From the NCBI GenBank assembly GCA_025457905.1, contig JALOTM010000071.1, forward strand, positions 1-5,856: 5,856 bases of DNA. Direction: 5' to 3'. The stretch's first letter is position 1; the number at the start of each line of letters is the position of its first letter. This document shows positions 1 to 5,053 of the stretch, piece after piece. The position numbers were made by a program, and so were the translations under genes. A model generated the notes under the pieces. The model was not told where the DNA came from, did no database searches, and saw nothing but the letters and a program-made list of their open reading frames with translations. This stretch comes from Methanomassiliicoccales archaeon. GTDB lineage: Archaea > Thermoplasmatota > Thermoplasmata > Methanomassiliicoccales > UBA472.

Positions 1-220
1 GGGCGTATCCCCTCGCGGTACGGGACACAAGGCCCTCCTCCTCCAGACGGTGCAGGGCCCGGGACAGCTTCTCCTGGTGGACATGCATCTTGCGCCTCAG
101 CCCCGAGAAGGCCAGGGCCTCGTCGGCCCCCAGGGACCTGAGCACCTCCACATCGGTGGAGCGCAGGCTGGTCGCCTCTGAGTCCTCCACCGTCGAACGC
201 TCCGCGCCCTGGGGCACCAT
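1..220 (-). CDS. Winged helix-turn-helix transcriptional regulator (N-terminal part, cut by window edge)
   Basis: The minus-strand frame stays open from an ATG at 220-218 to the left edge, giving 73 residues of an incomplete protein. Residues 22-72 look like a winged helix-turn-helix DNA-binding domain: a first helix (TDVEVLRSLGADEA), then AFSGLRRKM and HQEKLSRALHRLEEEGLVSR as helix-turn-recognition helix, then RTARGY entering the wing. This pattern is common in archaeal MarR/ArsR-like regulators, but the effector domain lies outside the window, so ligand and target are unknown. Residues 1-20 are polar and probably disordered. The start was chosen because an in-frame TGA lies seven codons upstream (241-239) and AGAAGG precedes the ATG closely. 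A TATA-like TTTAAT at 251-246 would place the transcript start almost on the ATG. A GTG at 217 is an alternative start. It may be cotranscribed with the small ORF upstream. Confidence 0.7.
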   Translation of the reverse strand, partial: MVPQGAERSTVEDSEATSLRSTDVEVLRSLGADEALAFSGLRRKMHVHQEKLSRALHRLEEEGLVSRTARGYA

Positions 221-238
221 GTCGGCCTTCTCACACGC

Positions 239-421
239 TCATGCGATTAAAGGGTTGCGGCCCGGCCGTTGGGCAGAGCCAAAGGAACCAGGTCCCCCCG
301 GCCCGCTGGGCAGCGGGACAGGGTACTCAGGCTCCAATGGCTGCGGGCCGCCCGGCCGCGAAGGGCCGGGAAGGGAGGGCATGCCAAGCCCTCCTGACCG
401 TGAGGGGACGTATTCCATCAT
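239..421 (-). CDS. Possible small Gly/Pro-rich protein of unknown function
   Basis: This 60-residue ORF begins with two consecutive ATG codons (421 and 418) directly behind AGGAGGGG at 431-424, one of the strongest ribosome binding sites in the window. The second ATG has the better spacing. The product is about half Gly, Pro and Ser, without Cys, membrane segment or recognisable domain, and is probably disordered. Its stop (TGA 241-239) lies 18 bases before the ATG of the winged-helix regulator, in the same frame. Roughly two thirds of its third codon positions are G or C, which looks lower than in the clear genes nearby, and the stretch is rich in GC hairpins. It could therefore be a real leader peptide or small protein, the degraded N-terminal part of the regulator, or chance. 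I do not recognise the family. Confidence 0.33.
   Translation of the reverse strand: MMEYVPSRSGGLGMPSLPGPSRPGGPQPLEPEYPVPLPSGPGGPGSFGSAQRPGRNPLIA
246..251 (-). promoter_or_regulatory. TATA-like box for the winged-helix regulator
   Basis: On the minus strand the sequence reads CCCTTTAATCGC, an AT-rich hexamer in a very GC-rich stretch. Its centre is about 28 bases before the ATG at 220, so the predicted transcript would be leaderless or nearly so. It overlaps the last codons of the small Gly/Pro-rich ORF, which suggests the regulator can be transcribed independently of it. Confidence 0.4.
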
Positions 422-423
422 GG

Positions 424-431
424 CCCCTCCT
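424..431 (-). promoter_or_regulatory. Strong Shine-Dalgarno site before the Gly/Pro-rich ORF
   Basis: The minus strand reads AGGAGGGG and is followed within four to seven bases of AGGAGG by ATGATG (421-416). This site is the main argument that the 60-residue ORF is translated. Confidence 0.45.
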
Positions 432-495
432 AGGTCCGCGGCCGGATATGTTGACCATCGTTCGCGCTAGCCGGTCACGCCTGTCCCAGGGGCCT

Positions 496-975
496 TCAGG
501 CCTTGCCCATCAGCCTGTCCGCGAAGGCCGCCAACTTGGCCTCCCACCCATCCTCCAGGGGGCCCTTCATCCCCTTGACCATGAGCGACAGGTCCGCCAC
601 CTTCGTCCCCTTGCCCGAGAGCCGCTCGTCCATCATCTGGATGTTGCGACGGTACTTGGCGGTCTCCTCGGCGGTGGGCATCTGGCCGGTCTTCTTGTCC
701 GGCTGGGCCTCCATGTAGGTGGCGACCACCGCGTACTTGGCCCCCGAGGGCAGCTTGGCCTTCTTGGCGAAGCGCCGCATGCTGCCGATGGGCTTGCCGA
801 TGCGGGTCGGGGAGCTGAAGACGTACAGGTCCGCCTGGGGGAGCTCCTTGGGCTTGGCCTCGCTCACATGGTGCACGCCCACCGTGGCCCCCCTGGCCGA
901 TAGGACCTCGCCCAGCTTGGTCATGGCTATCCTGCCGTTCCCGGATTTCGACTCGTAGTAGATCTCGACCTTCAT
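496..975 (-). CDS. Flavodoxin-like (FMN-binding fold) protein
   Basis: This 159-residue protein has the length and layout of a short-chain flavodoxin. Strand 1 (KVEIYYES, residues 2-9) runs into a phosphate-binding loop SKSGNGRIA (9-17), a variant of the usual S/T-x-T-G-N-T loop. A second strand (ADLYVFSSPTRIGKP, 48-62) carries the S-P-T loop that normally contacts the flavin, and a third (KYAVVATY, 80-87) precedes the second flavin loop. Flavodoxin-domain proteins carry FMN and move electrons in the cytoplasm; the partner here cannot be told. The frame extends up to 1056, but ATG 975 is preferred: it starts exactly at the fold, GGTG lies six bases ahead, and a TATA-like box at 1014-1009 predicts a transcript start near 986, downstream of the ATG at 996. 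The stop is TGA. Binding of FMN is inferred from the fold, since the loop is not canonical. Confidence 0.82.
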   Translation of the reverse strand: MKVEIYYESKSGNGRIAMTKLGEVLSARGATVGVHHVSEAKPKELPQADLYVFSSPTRIGKPIGSMRRFAKKAKLPSGAKYAVVATYMEAQPDKKTGQMPTAEETAKYRRNIQMMDERLSGKGTKVADLSLMVKGMKGPLEDGWEAKLAAFADRLMGKA

Positions 976-1008
976 CTCGAGCACCAGGGTCACCATCCAT
1001 AGATGTCG

Positions 1009-1014
1009 ATAAAA
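1009..1014 (-). promoter_or_regulatory. TATA-like box for the flavodoxin-like gene
   Basis: The minus strand reads CCTTTTATCG, a good archaeal TATA match with its centre about 36 bases before the ATG at 975. This predicts a leader of about 11 bases containing GGTG. Read on the plus strand, the same AT-rich block (GATAAAAGG) could also serve the divergent zinc-ribbon gene. Confidence 0.5.
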
Positions 1015-1072
1015 GGTTGCTGTAGCGGGCAGGGGACCGATGCCATTATGGAGCATGCGCCGTATCCTTCAT

Positions 1073-1078
1073 AGGAGG
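1073..1078 (+). promoter_or_regulatory. Ribosome binding site deciding the start of the zinc-ribbon gene
   Basis: AGGAGG lies 8 bases before TTG 1087 and 11 bases before GTG 1090. The spacing favours the TTG start; GTG 1090 would remove only the first residue. No ATG is available in a sensible position. Confidence 0.65.
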
Positions 1079-1086
1079 GACCGTTC

Positions 1087-1386
1087 TTGGTGAAGTGCAG
1101 CAAGTGCGGCGCGGAGAACCAGATGGAAGGTGCCTATTGCAGCAATTGCAGCGTTCCAGTGGTCGGGGGGCAGCGGGAGTCCCTGCAGGAGGCGCACCGG
1201 TCCAGGGTGCGGTTGATGGTCGGCGTGATCCTGGGGGTGCTGCTGACGGGGATCGGTCTTGTCTTGGCCCTGTTCGGCGCGGACATGGGCATGCCTGAGA
1301 GCCAGGGTCTAGGCTTCGGCCTGGTGGTGGTCGGCGTCATCGTCCTGGTGGCCAGCGTGATCCTCTTCGGTTGGATGAAGAGGTAG
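1087..1386 (+). CDS. Zinc-ribbon protein with two transmembrane helices
   Basis: The 99-residue product starts with a zinc ribbon: CSKC at residues 4-7 and CSNC at 18-21, the CxxC-x10-CxxC spacing of the short ribbons often found at the N-terminus of archaeal membrane proteins. A polar, basic linker (28-42) follows. Two hydrophobic helices come next (about 43-64 and 75-96), joined by a short loop (GADMGMPESQG). The C-terminus WMKR suggests, by the positive-inside rule, that both ends are cytoplasmic. The role is unknown; the ribbon most likely binds one Zn2+ and may mediate contact with another protein. The start is TTG or the adjacent GTG, set by AGGAGG at 1073-1078. The gene is divergent from the flavodoxin-like gene and convergent with the C_GCAxxG_C_C gene. 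The stop is TAG. Confidence 0.8.
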   Translation: MVKCSKCGAENQMEGAYCSNCSVPVVGGQRESLQEAHRSRVRLMVGVILGVLLTGIGLVLALFGADMGMPESQGLGFGLVVVGVIVLVASVILFGWMKR

Positions 1387-1561
1387 GGCCGTCCTATGGG
1401 CCCGGATTTGGACGGGAACGGCCAAGGGCGCTACCATCTTCATGGTCCTAGCTAGGGAAGACCAACGAAGGCCCTGGTAGTGCCAACCCCCAATAACTCC
1501 ATGAATGGACGCGAAAAGGGAATGGGCTGCCCCCGGCCCTCGGTCTGGAGATCCGCCGCGT
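1387..1561. other. Convergent intergenic region
   Basis: This gap lies between the convergent zinc-ribbon and C_GCAxxG_C_C genes. Besides the nested hairpin it holds only weak signals. On the minus strand there is a short GGGC...GCCC stem (1538-1523) followed by TTTT at 1517-1514, a poor terminator candidate for the C_GCAxxG_C_C gene. I see no credible small gene here. Confidence 0.5.
1427..1484 (+). other. Nested long hairpin (possible structured RNA or 3' UTR element)
   Basis: Three stems nest around one loop. The outer 10-pair stem is GGCGCTACCA (1427-1436) with TGGTAGTGCC (1475-1484), containing one G-T pair. The middle stem is CTTC (1438-1441) with GAAG (1467-1470). The inner stem is TGGTC (1443-1447) with GACCA (1460-1464). 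This makes 19 pairs, with a 12-base loop overlapping the palindrome CCTAGCTAGG (1447-1456). The G-T pair would be an A-C mismatch in the opposite transcript, so the plus strand folds better. That fits the 3' untranslated region of the zinc-ribbon gene, which ends 40 bases earlier. No T-tract follows, so it is not a standard terminator. Confidence 0.5.
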
Positions 1562-1981
1562 CTACCTGCGGTCCAGGACGCGGCAGGCCATGCGCACGGC
1601 CTCCAGGGTGAGGTTCTTGCACCGGGCCTCATGCTCAGGCGACTTGAAGTCCCCCTTGTTCAGCTCCCTGCACGAGGAGGAGCCGAACCGGCGCACGAAC
1701 TCGGTCCTTAGCTCCTTGACCGCCCTATAGCTGACGAACTTGTCCCCATGGCCGTCCACCCTGCCTAGATTGGCACCGATGCCCATGGCCGCCCCGGAGA
1801 GCGCGCCGCAGAGGTCCTCGCACCTTCCCAGGCCCCCCCCGAACGGCGTGGCCATCCTCAAGGCCACCTCCGGCAGCTCGCGCCTCCCGTGGCATACGCC
1901 CCGGAGGGCCGACTCCGCGCAGTTCAGACCGCTCTCCCAGCATTCGGCCGCGTACCTGACGCACTCTTCTTCGCTAGGCAT
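1562..1981 (-). CDS. C_GCAxxG_C_C family putative redox protein
   Basis: The 139-residue product matches the C_GCAxxG_C_C family of putative redox-active Cys proteins. Visible family marks are NCAESALRG (residues 20-28), a glycine-rich FGGGLGRCEDLCGALSGA (48-65) whose CGAxxGA gives the family its name, CREL (104-107) followed by DF, and two late Cys (121 and 133). There are nine Cys in all: 7, 14, 21, 30, 54, 58, 104, 121 and 133. The fold is expected to be helical and cytoplasmic. The family is thought to handle electrons or bind metal, but no reaction is established, so the function is left open. The start is ATG 1981, with a weak GGGCGGGG upstream and a TATA-like box at 2017-2012. The stop is TAG. 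The neighbouring DUF2769 gene, also Cys-rich, is on the same strand 72 bases upstream but the promoter box suggests separate transcription. Confidence 0.87.
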   Translation of the reverse strand: MPSEEECVRYAAECWESGLNCAESALRGVCHGRRELPEVALRMATPFGGGLGRCEDLCGALSGAAMGIGANLGRVDGHGDKFVSYRAVKELRTEFVRRFGSSSCRELNKGDFKSPEHEARCKNLTLEAVRMACRVLDRR

Positions 1982-2011
1982 GAGAACCCCGCCCTACAAC
2001 TGCAGATGCGC

Positions 2012-2017
2012 ATAAAT
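2012..2017 (-). promoter_or_regulatory. TATA-like box for the C_GCAxxG_C_C gene
   Basis: The minus strand reads CCATTTATGCG. Its centre is about 33 bases before ATG 1981, predicting a leader of roughly 7-9 bases. Confidence 0.45.
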
Positions 2018-2053
2018 GGATGCCTCGTCATCCTTCCTTCCTGATGAACGGTC

Positions 2054-2266
2054 CTAGAAGGCCCGCTTCTCTGCTCCTTGGAGGCAGTAGTACTCGCGCC
2101 TCAAGGAGTACATCTCGTGGACCTTGCAGCTGGTGCACAGGCATCCGCGCATGGTGACCTGGCATGGTGCCTTGCCCCTGAGGCAGAAGACCCGTAGCCC
2201 CTGGTCCGCGCCGCAATCAGGATAGGAGGTGCACCTCTCGCACTTGCAGCTCTTGTCCTCGCTCAT
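2054..2266 (-). CDS. DUF2769-like small Cys-rich protein
   Basis: This 70-residue protein has ten Cys: 7, 9, 12, 18, 28, 35, 42, 44, 47 and 61. Their order, CKCERC - C - FCLRGK - C - CLCTSC - YYCLQG, matches my memory of the DUF2769 family, small proteins common in methanogens and relatives. The tail YSLRREYYCLQGAEK is a strong family mark. The Cys arrangement suggests one or two Zn or Fe-S sites in a cytoplasmic protein, but the family has no known function that I can state. The start is ATG 2266; upstream there is only AGGGT as a weak ribosome binding site and a TATA-like CTATACA around 2301-2304. The stop is TAG. It lies between acetyl-CoA synthetase (73 bases upstream) and the C_GCAxxG_C_C gene, all on the same strand. 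Confidence 0.85.
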   Translation of the reverse strand: MSEDKSCKCERCTSYPDCGADQGLRVFCLRGKAPCQVTMRGCLCTSCKVHEMYSLRREYYCLQGAEKRAF

Positions 2267-2299
2267 GGCCGACCCTGGGAATCCATTCGCGTCCCGGAT

Positions 2300-2305
2300 G
2301 TATAG
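2300..2305 (-). promoter_or_regulatory. TATA-like box for the DUF2769 gene
   Basis: The minus strand reads CCTCTATACATCC. The centre is about 36 bases before ATG 2266, giving a predicted leader of about 11 bases. The box lies in the 73-base gap after the acetyl-CoA synthetase stop, arguing for its own transcript. Confidence 0.45.
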
Positions 2306-2339
2306 AGGTATGCATCGCCCTGTGAGGTCCCCGATTCCC

Positions 2340-4049
2340 TCAGTCCTCCAACGTGGAAAGGTCCCCGGGAGACTCCCCCCTCTCCCTGGCCTTGAGCACC
2401 CGCCTCATGATCTTACCGGACCTGGTCTTGGGCAGCGAGTCCAGGAACTCAACCTCCCGGGGGTAGGCATAGTAGGCGAGACGGGTGCGCACGAACTGGA
2501 CGATGTCCTCCTTGAGCTCCTCGGAAGGCTCATGCCCGGGAAGCAGGACCACGAAGGCCTTGACGATCTCGCCTCGCAGAGGGTCCGGCTTCCCGATCAC
2601 GGCCGACTCCTGCACCGCCGGATGCTCTATCAGGGCGGACTCCACCTCGAAGGGCCCCAGCCGCTCGCCCGAGGTCTTGATGACGTCGTCCGCCCTGCTC
2701 CGGAACCAGAAGTAGCCGTCCTCGTCCCGGTAGGCCAGGTCCCCAGAGCGGTACCAGCCAGGGATCTGGAAGTATTCCTGGTACCTTGTCGGCCCGTTCC
2801 ATATCCCGACCATCATCGAGGGCCATCCCGGCCGCAGCGCCAGAAAGCCCTCGCGGCCCGGGGGCAGCTCCCTCCCGGCCTCGTCGACGATGGCCGCCTC
2901 GACTCCAGGCACCGGCCGGCCCATGGACCCCGGGCGTAGGGCCATGCACCGGTAGTTGGAGATGCAGGGGGCCCCGGTCTCGGTCTGCCACCAGTTGTCG
3001 TGTATCCTCTGGCCCAGGGTCTGCAGGCCCCATCGGACCACCTCCGGGTTGAGGGGCTCGCCGGCCGAGCAGACATGCCTCAGCGACCTCAGGTCGTATT
3101 CCTTCACCAGCCCGTCGCCCTCGCGCATCAGCATCCTGAGGGCGGTGGGGGCGGTGAACCACACCGAGACCCTGAGCCTCTGGATGAGGGAGTACCAGGC
3201 GCGGGCGTCGAATCGGCCCTCGTAGGACACGATGGTGGCCCCCAGATACCATGGTCCGAAGATGCCCACGGACGTTCCCGTCACCCATCCAGGGTCGGCG
3301 CTGCACCAGTACACGTCCTCTGCCTGCAGATCCACCACATAGCGGCAGGCCATGAGCTGCTGGAGCATCGCCTTGTGGCCCAGGAGGATGCCCTTGGGCT
3401 TGCCGGTCGAACCGGAGGTGTAGTGGATCACGTAAGGGTCCTCCGGGACCATGTCCACGGAGCGGAAGTCAGGGTCCCCGGAGGCCAGCAGAAGGTCGAA
3501 GGACAGGCTGCCCCCGCCGGCCTCGCCAACGATTATCAAATGCTCGACCTCCTCCAGCTCGTCCCGCACCGGGTCCAGCCTCCTGAGCAGGCCAGGCGTG
3601 GTGATGATGGCCTTGGCGCCGCTGTCCCGCGCCCGGTCACGGACCGCCTCCGGGCCCAGGGCCGAGAAGAGCGGCCCGGCTATCGCCCCCATCTTGACGG
3701 TTCCGAGCAGGGAGATCATCAGCTCCGGGCAACGCTCCATGTAGACCAGGACGCGATCCCCCTTGGAGATGTCCAGCCTCATCAGTCCGCTCGCCAACCT
3801 GCTGGAGCTCTCCCGCAGCTCCTCGAAGGTCAGGGAGCGCACTGCCCCGTCTGGCCTGACCGACAGCAGCGCGACCTTGTCCGAGAGGCCGTTGCATGCA
3901 TGGCGGTCGACGGCCTCGGCAGCGACGTTATAAGGGCCGCCCCTGGACCAATCGAACTCCGCATGGAAGAGGCCCCAATCGAAACCGCGGCGGGCGGCCT
4001 GGTAATCCTTCAGGTTGCCAGACTCGGCCGGCGGCAGGGTCCAAACCAT
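2340..4049 (-). CDS. acsA: AMP-forming acetyl-CoA synthetase (acyl-CoA ligase, ANL superfamily)
   Basis: This 569-residue enzyme should activate acetate (or propionate) with ATP and CoA to acyl-CoA, AMP and PPi in the cytoplasm. Adenylation motifs appear in order: the P-loop YTSGSTGKPKG (210-220), NWWQTETG (352-359), YRSGDL (433-438), the hinge and CoA-side loop RADDVIKTSGERLG (451-464), and PKTRSGKIMRR (540-550). In the last, Lys546 is the catalytic lysine, also the usual acetylation target. The WWQTETG tryptophans are typical of short-chain enzymes, in which Trp restricts the acyl pocket. Length matches bacterial AcsA (about 570). The frame reaches a TTG at 4085, but ATG 4049 is preferred: GGAGG at 4061-4057 is seven bases ahead, and the TATA-like box at 4100-4094 puts the transcript start near 4070, inside the longer version. 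Substrate preference within short-chain acids is inferred. Confidence 0.93.
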   Translation of the reverse strand: MVWTLPPAESGNLKDYQAARRGFDWGLFHAEFDWSRGGPYNVAAEAVDRHACNGLSDKVALLSVRPDGAVRSLTFEELRESSSRLASGLMRLDISKGDRVLVYMERCPELMISLLGTVKMGAIAGPLFSALGPEAVRDRARDSGAKAIITTPGLLRRLDPVRDELEEVEHLIIVGEAGGGSLSFDLLLASGDPDFRSVDMVPEDPYVIHYTSGSTGKPKGILLGHKAMLQQLMACRYVVDLQAEDVYWCSADPGWVTGTSVGIFGPWYLGATIVSYEGRFDARAWYSLIQRLRVSVWFTAPTALRMLMREGDGLVKEYDLRSLRHVCSAGEPLNPEVVRWGLQTLGQRIHDNWWQTETGAPCISNYRCMALRPGSMGRPVPGVEAAIVDEAGRELPPGREGFLALRPGWPSMMVGIWNGPTRYQEYFQIPGWYRSGDLAYRDEDGYFWFRSRADDVIKTSGERLGPFEVESALIEHPAVQESAVIGKPDPLRGEIVKAFVVLLPGHEPSEELKEDIVQFVRTRLAYYAYPREVEFLDSLPKTRSGKIMRRVLKARERGESPGDLSTLED

Positions 4050-4056
4050 TCCATGG

Positions 4057-4061
4057 CCTCC
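4057..4061 (-). promoter_or_regulatory. Ribosome binding site deciding the acetyl-CoA synthetase start
   Basis: The minus strand reads GCGGAGGCC, placing GGAGG seven bases before ATG 4049. It supports this start over the upstream TTG 4085 and GTG 4079. Confidence 0.65.
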
Positions 4062-4093
4062 GCAGAGAGCGACGCCCACGAACAACTTGGCGA

Positions 4094-4100
4094 TATTTAA
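4094..4100 (-). promoter_or_regulatory. TATA-like box for acetyl-CoA synthetase
   Basis: The minus strand reads CCTTAAATATCG, the best TATA match in the window. It predicts a transcript start near 4070 and a leader of about 20 bases carrying the GGAGG site. Confidence 0.6.
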
Positions 4101-4141
4101 GGAGGCCTTATCGCCCAGGACGCAGGCCCGGATGGTGATTG

Positions 4142-4150
4142 CGAAAAACG
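4142..4150 (-). terminator. Candidate oligo-T terminator after the nitroreductase gene
   Basis: The minus strand reads CGTTTTTCG 17 bases after the nitroreductase TGA. Archaeal terminators are often short T runs without a required hairpin. It precedes the acetyl-CoA synthetase promoter, consistent with separate transcription of the two genes. Confidence 0.4.
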
Positions 4151-4166
4151 AAGGGCGGCGACGGTT

Positions 4167-4910
4167 TCAGGCTGCGAAGCGCGCCGAGGCGACGTACACA
4201 TAGCCCTTGGGGGCGCTCTTCGCCCTCCCCTCGTCGCACACCAGGTCCACCCGCTGGCCCTGATGCAGGCCAGCCAGCCGCAGATGGCATAGGGCTATGC
4301 CCGCGCTTATCTGGTTCATATTGGCCACGACGACCGACTTGGAGGCATGGACATCGACGCAGCCATCCGCAGCGGTGAAGTACCAGGGTTGGTTGTTCAT
4401 TCCCGAGGGCGCCAGCCGTGCCGCGTCCAACAGGTCCTCCCTCCCATGGACGGCCGTCATCTTCCCCAAGGGCTCGCGCTTGAACTCGCTCATGCTGCCC
4501 CGATGCACCGGCTCATCAGCCAGGCCGAAGGCCAGCATGATAACGAACTGCATCCCCTCGTGCTCCCTCATTCCTCTCGTGGGCTTCGGTCCACCCTGCC
4601 AGCAGCTCCCCAGACCCTTGGAGGAGAGGTACAGGTCCATCTGCTGCAGCAGGAAACCTGCGTTGGCCATGTGCCCCTCTTTGGCCTCGGAGTAGATGGC
4701 CAGGTAGTGAGGGGCGGTGACCTTGAAGATCCCCCTGACGTCCTCGCTGCCCACGAGCTTGAACGACGTCCTGATGTCCGGAAAAAGAGGGACGGCCTCC
4801 ATGGCCATGGCCATGACCTGCTCCAGCTCCTTCGCCCCCAAGCCCTCCGGCTTGAAATTCCTCACGGACTTGCGCTTGAAAATGGCTTGATAGAGCGGCT
4901 CTGTTTCCAT
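4167..4910 (-). CDS. Nitroreductase family protein (TM1586-like), FMN-dependent
   Basis: This 247-residue protein belongs to the nitroreductase fold and most resembles the TM1586-type branch, in which two half-domains are joined in one chain. The N-terminal FKRKSVRNF (residues 11-19) is the Arg-Ser-x-Arg FMN-phosphate site. The middle segment YLAIYSEAKEG (69-79) and the helix GFLLQQMDLYLSSKGLGSCW (85-104) form the core, and LAPSGMNNQPWYF (166-178) is the second signature that cradles FMN. The expected role is a cytoplasmic flavin oxidoreductase using NAD(P)H; the natural substrate is unknown. ATG 4910 is chosen over the GTG at 4934 because the RKS motif sits at the normal distance, GGAAGGTG lies just ahead, and the TATA-like box at 4952-4947 puts the transcript start near 4924. 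It is divergent from the potassium channel gene. Confidence 0.88.
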   Translation of the reverse strand: METEPLYQAIFKRKSVRNFKPEGLGAKELEQVMAMAMEAVPLFPDIRTSFKLVGSEDVRGIFKVTAPHYLAIYSEAKEGHMANAGFLLQQMDLYLSSKGLGSCWQGGPKPTRGMREHEGMQFVIMLAFGLADEPVHRGSMSEFKREPLGKMTAVHGREDLLDAARLAPSGMNNQPWYFTAADGCVDVHASKSVVVANMNQISAGIALCHLRLAGLHQGQRVDLVCDEGRAKSAPKGYVYVASARFAA

Positions 4911-4946
4911 GCTTAGGGCACCTTCCCCGCCCACACCGCTCCCCCC

Positions 4947-4952
4947 TTAATA
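4947..4952 (-). promoter_or_regulatory. TATA-like box for the nitroreductase gene
   Basis: The minus strand reads GGGTATTAAGGG. Its centre is about 39 bases before ATG 4910, predicting a leader near 14 bases that contains GGAAGGTG. Confidence 0.5.
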
Positions 4953-4979
4953 CCCTTTCCCATTTTCCTAGGAGAAAAA

Positions 4980-4988
4980 AGAATATCT
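4980..4988 (+). promoter_or_regulatory. TATA-like box for the potassium channel gene
   Basis: GAAAAAAGAATATCTAA is the only AT-rich run before the channel gene. With AATATC as the TATA element and the A run as the upstream factor B site, transcription would start near 5010, leaving a leader of about 44 bases. The boxes for the divergent nitroreductase and channel genes are only about 30 bases apart. Confidence 0.4.
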
Positions 4989-5053
4989 AACCAGGAGGGG
5001 ATTGGTTCCCGGGCGTCATGGCCAAATGCCGGGCTCCCCGGGGATGAAAGCCA

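Larger units (their letters stand above)
221..495. other. 275-base gap between regulator and flavodoxin-like gene
   Basis: The only coding candidate is the Gly/Pro-rich ORF at 421-239. The stretch also contains three hairpins in about 105 bases: CCCGCT/AGCGGG (302-307 with 312-317), CCCGGCC/GGCCGGG (351-357 with 364-370) and CCCTC/GAGGG (389-393 with 402-406). No RNA gene is recognised. Confidence 0.45.

Noticed and set aside
241..903. Plus-strand ORF of 220 codons spanning the gap and the flavodoxin-like gene
   Set aside because: Most of it is antisense to the flavodoxin-like gene, it has no ribosome binding site and its composition is that of an out-of-frame GC-rich translation.
1427..1484. 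tRNA or standard intrinsic terminator at the nested hairpin
   Set aside because: There is no cloverleaf or TTCGA-type arm, and no T run follows the 3' arm on the plus strand.
4049..4085. Upstream TTG start of acetyl-CoA synthetase
   Set aside because: The TATA-like box at 4094-4100 puts the transcript start downstream of this codon, and the GGAGG site points to ATG 4049.
3000..4100. Long plus-strand ORF (366 codons) opposite acetyl-CoA synthetase
   Set aside because: It is an antisense shadow of a clearly recognised enzyme in high-GC DNA; the translation is rich in Gly, Arg, His and Pro and shows no domain.
4993..5000. AGGAGGGG upstream of the potassium channel
   Set aside because: It looks like a strong ribosome binding site, but no start codon lies at suitable spacing in an open frame; ATG 5018 is 17 bases away and opens only nine codons.
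5008..5042. CCCGGG and CCCCGGGG palindromes before the channel gene
   Set aside because: Short GC palindromes are expected in this composition, and no second copy or operator-like spacing is evident.
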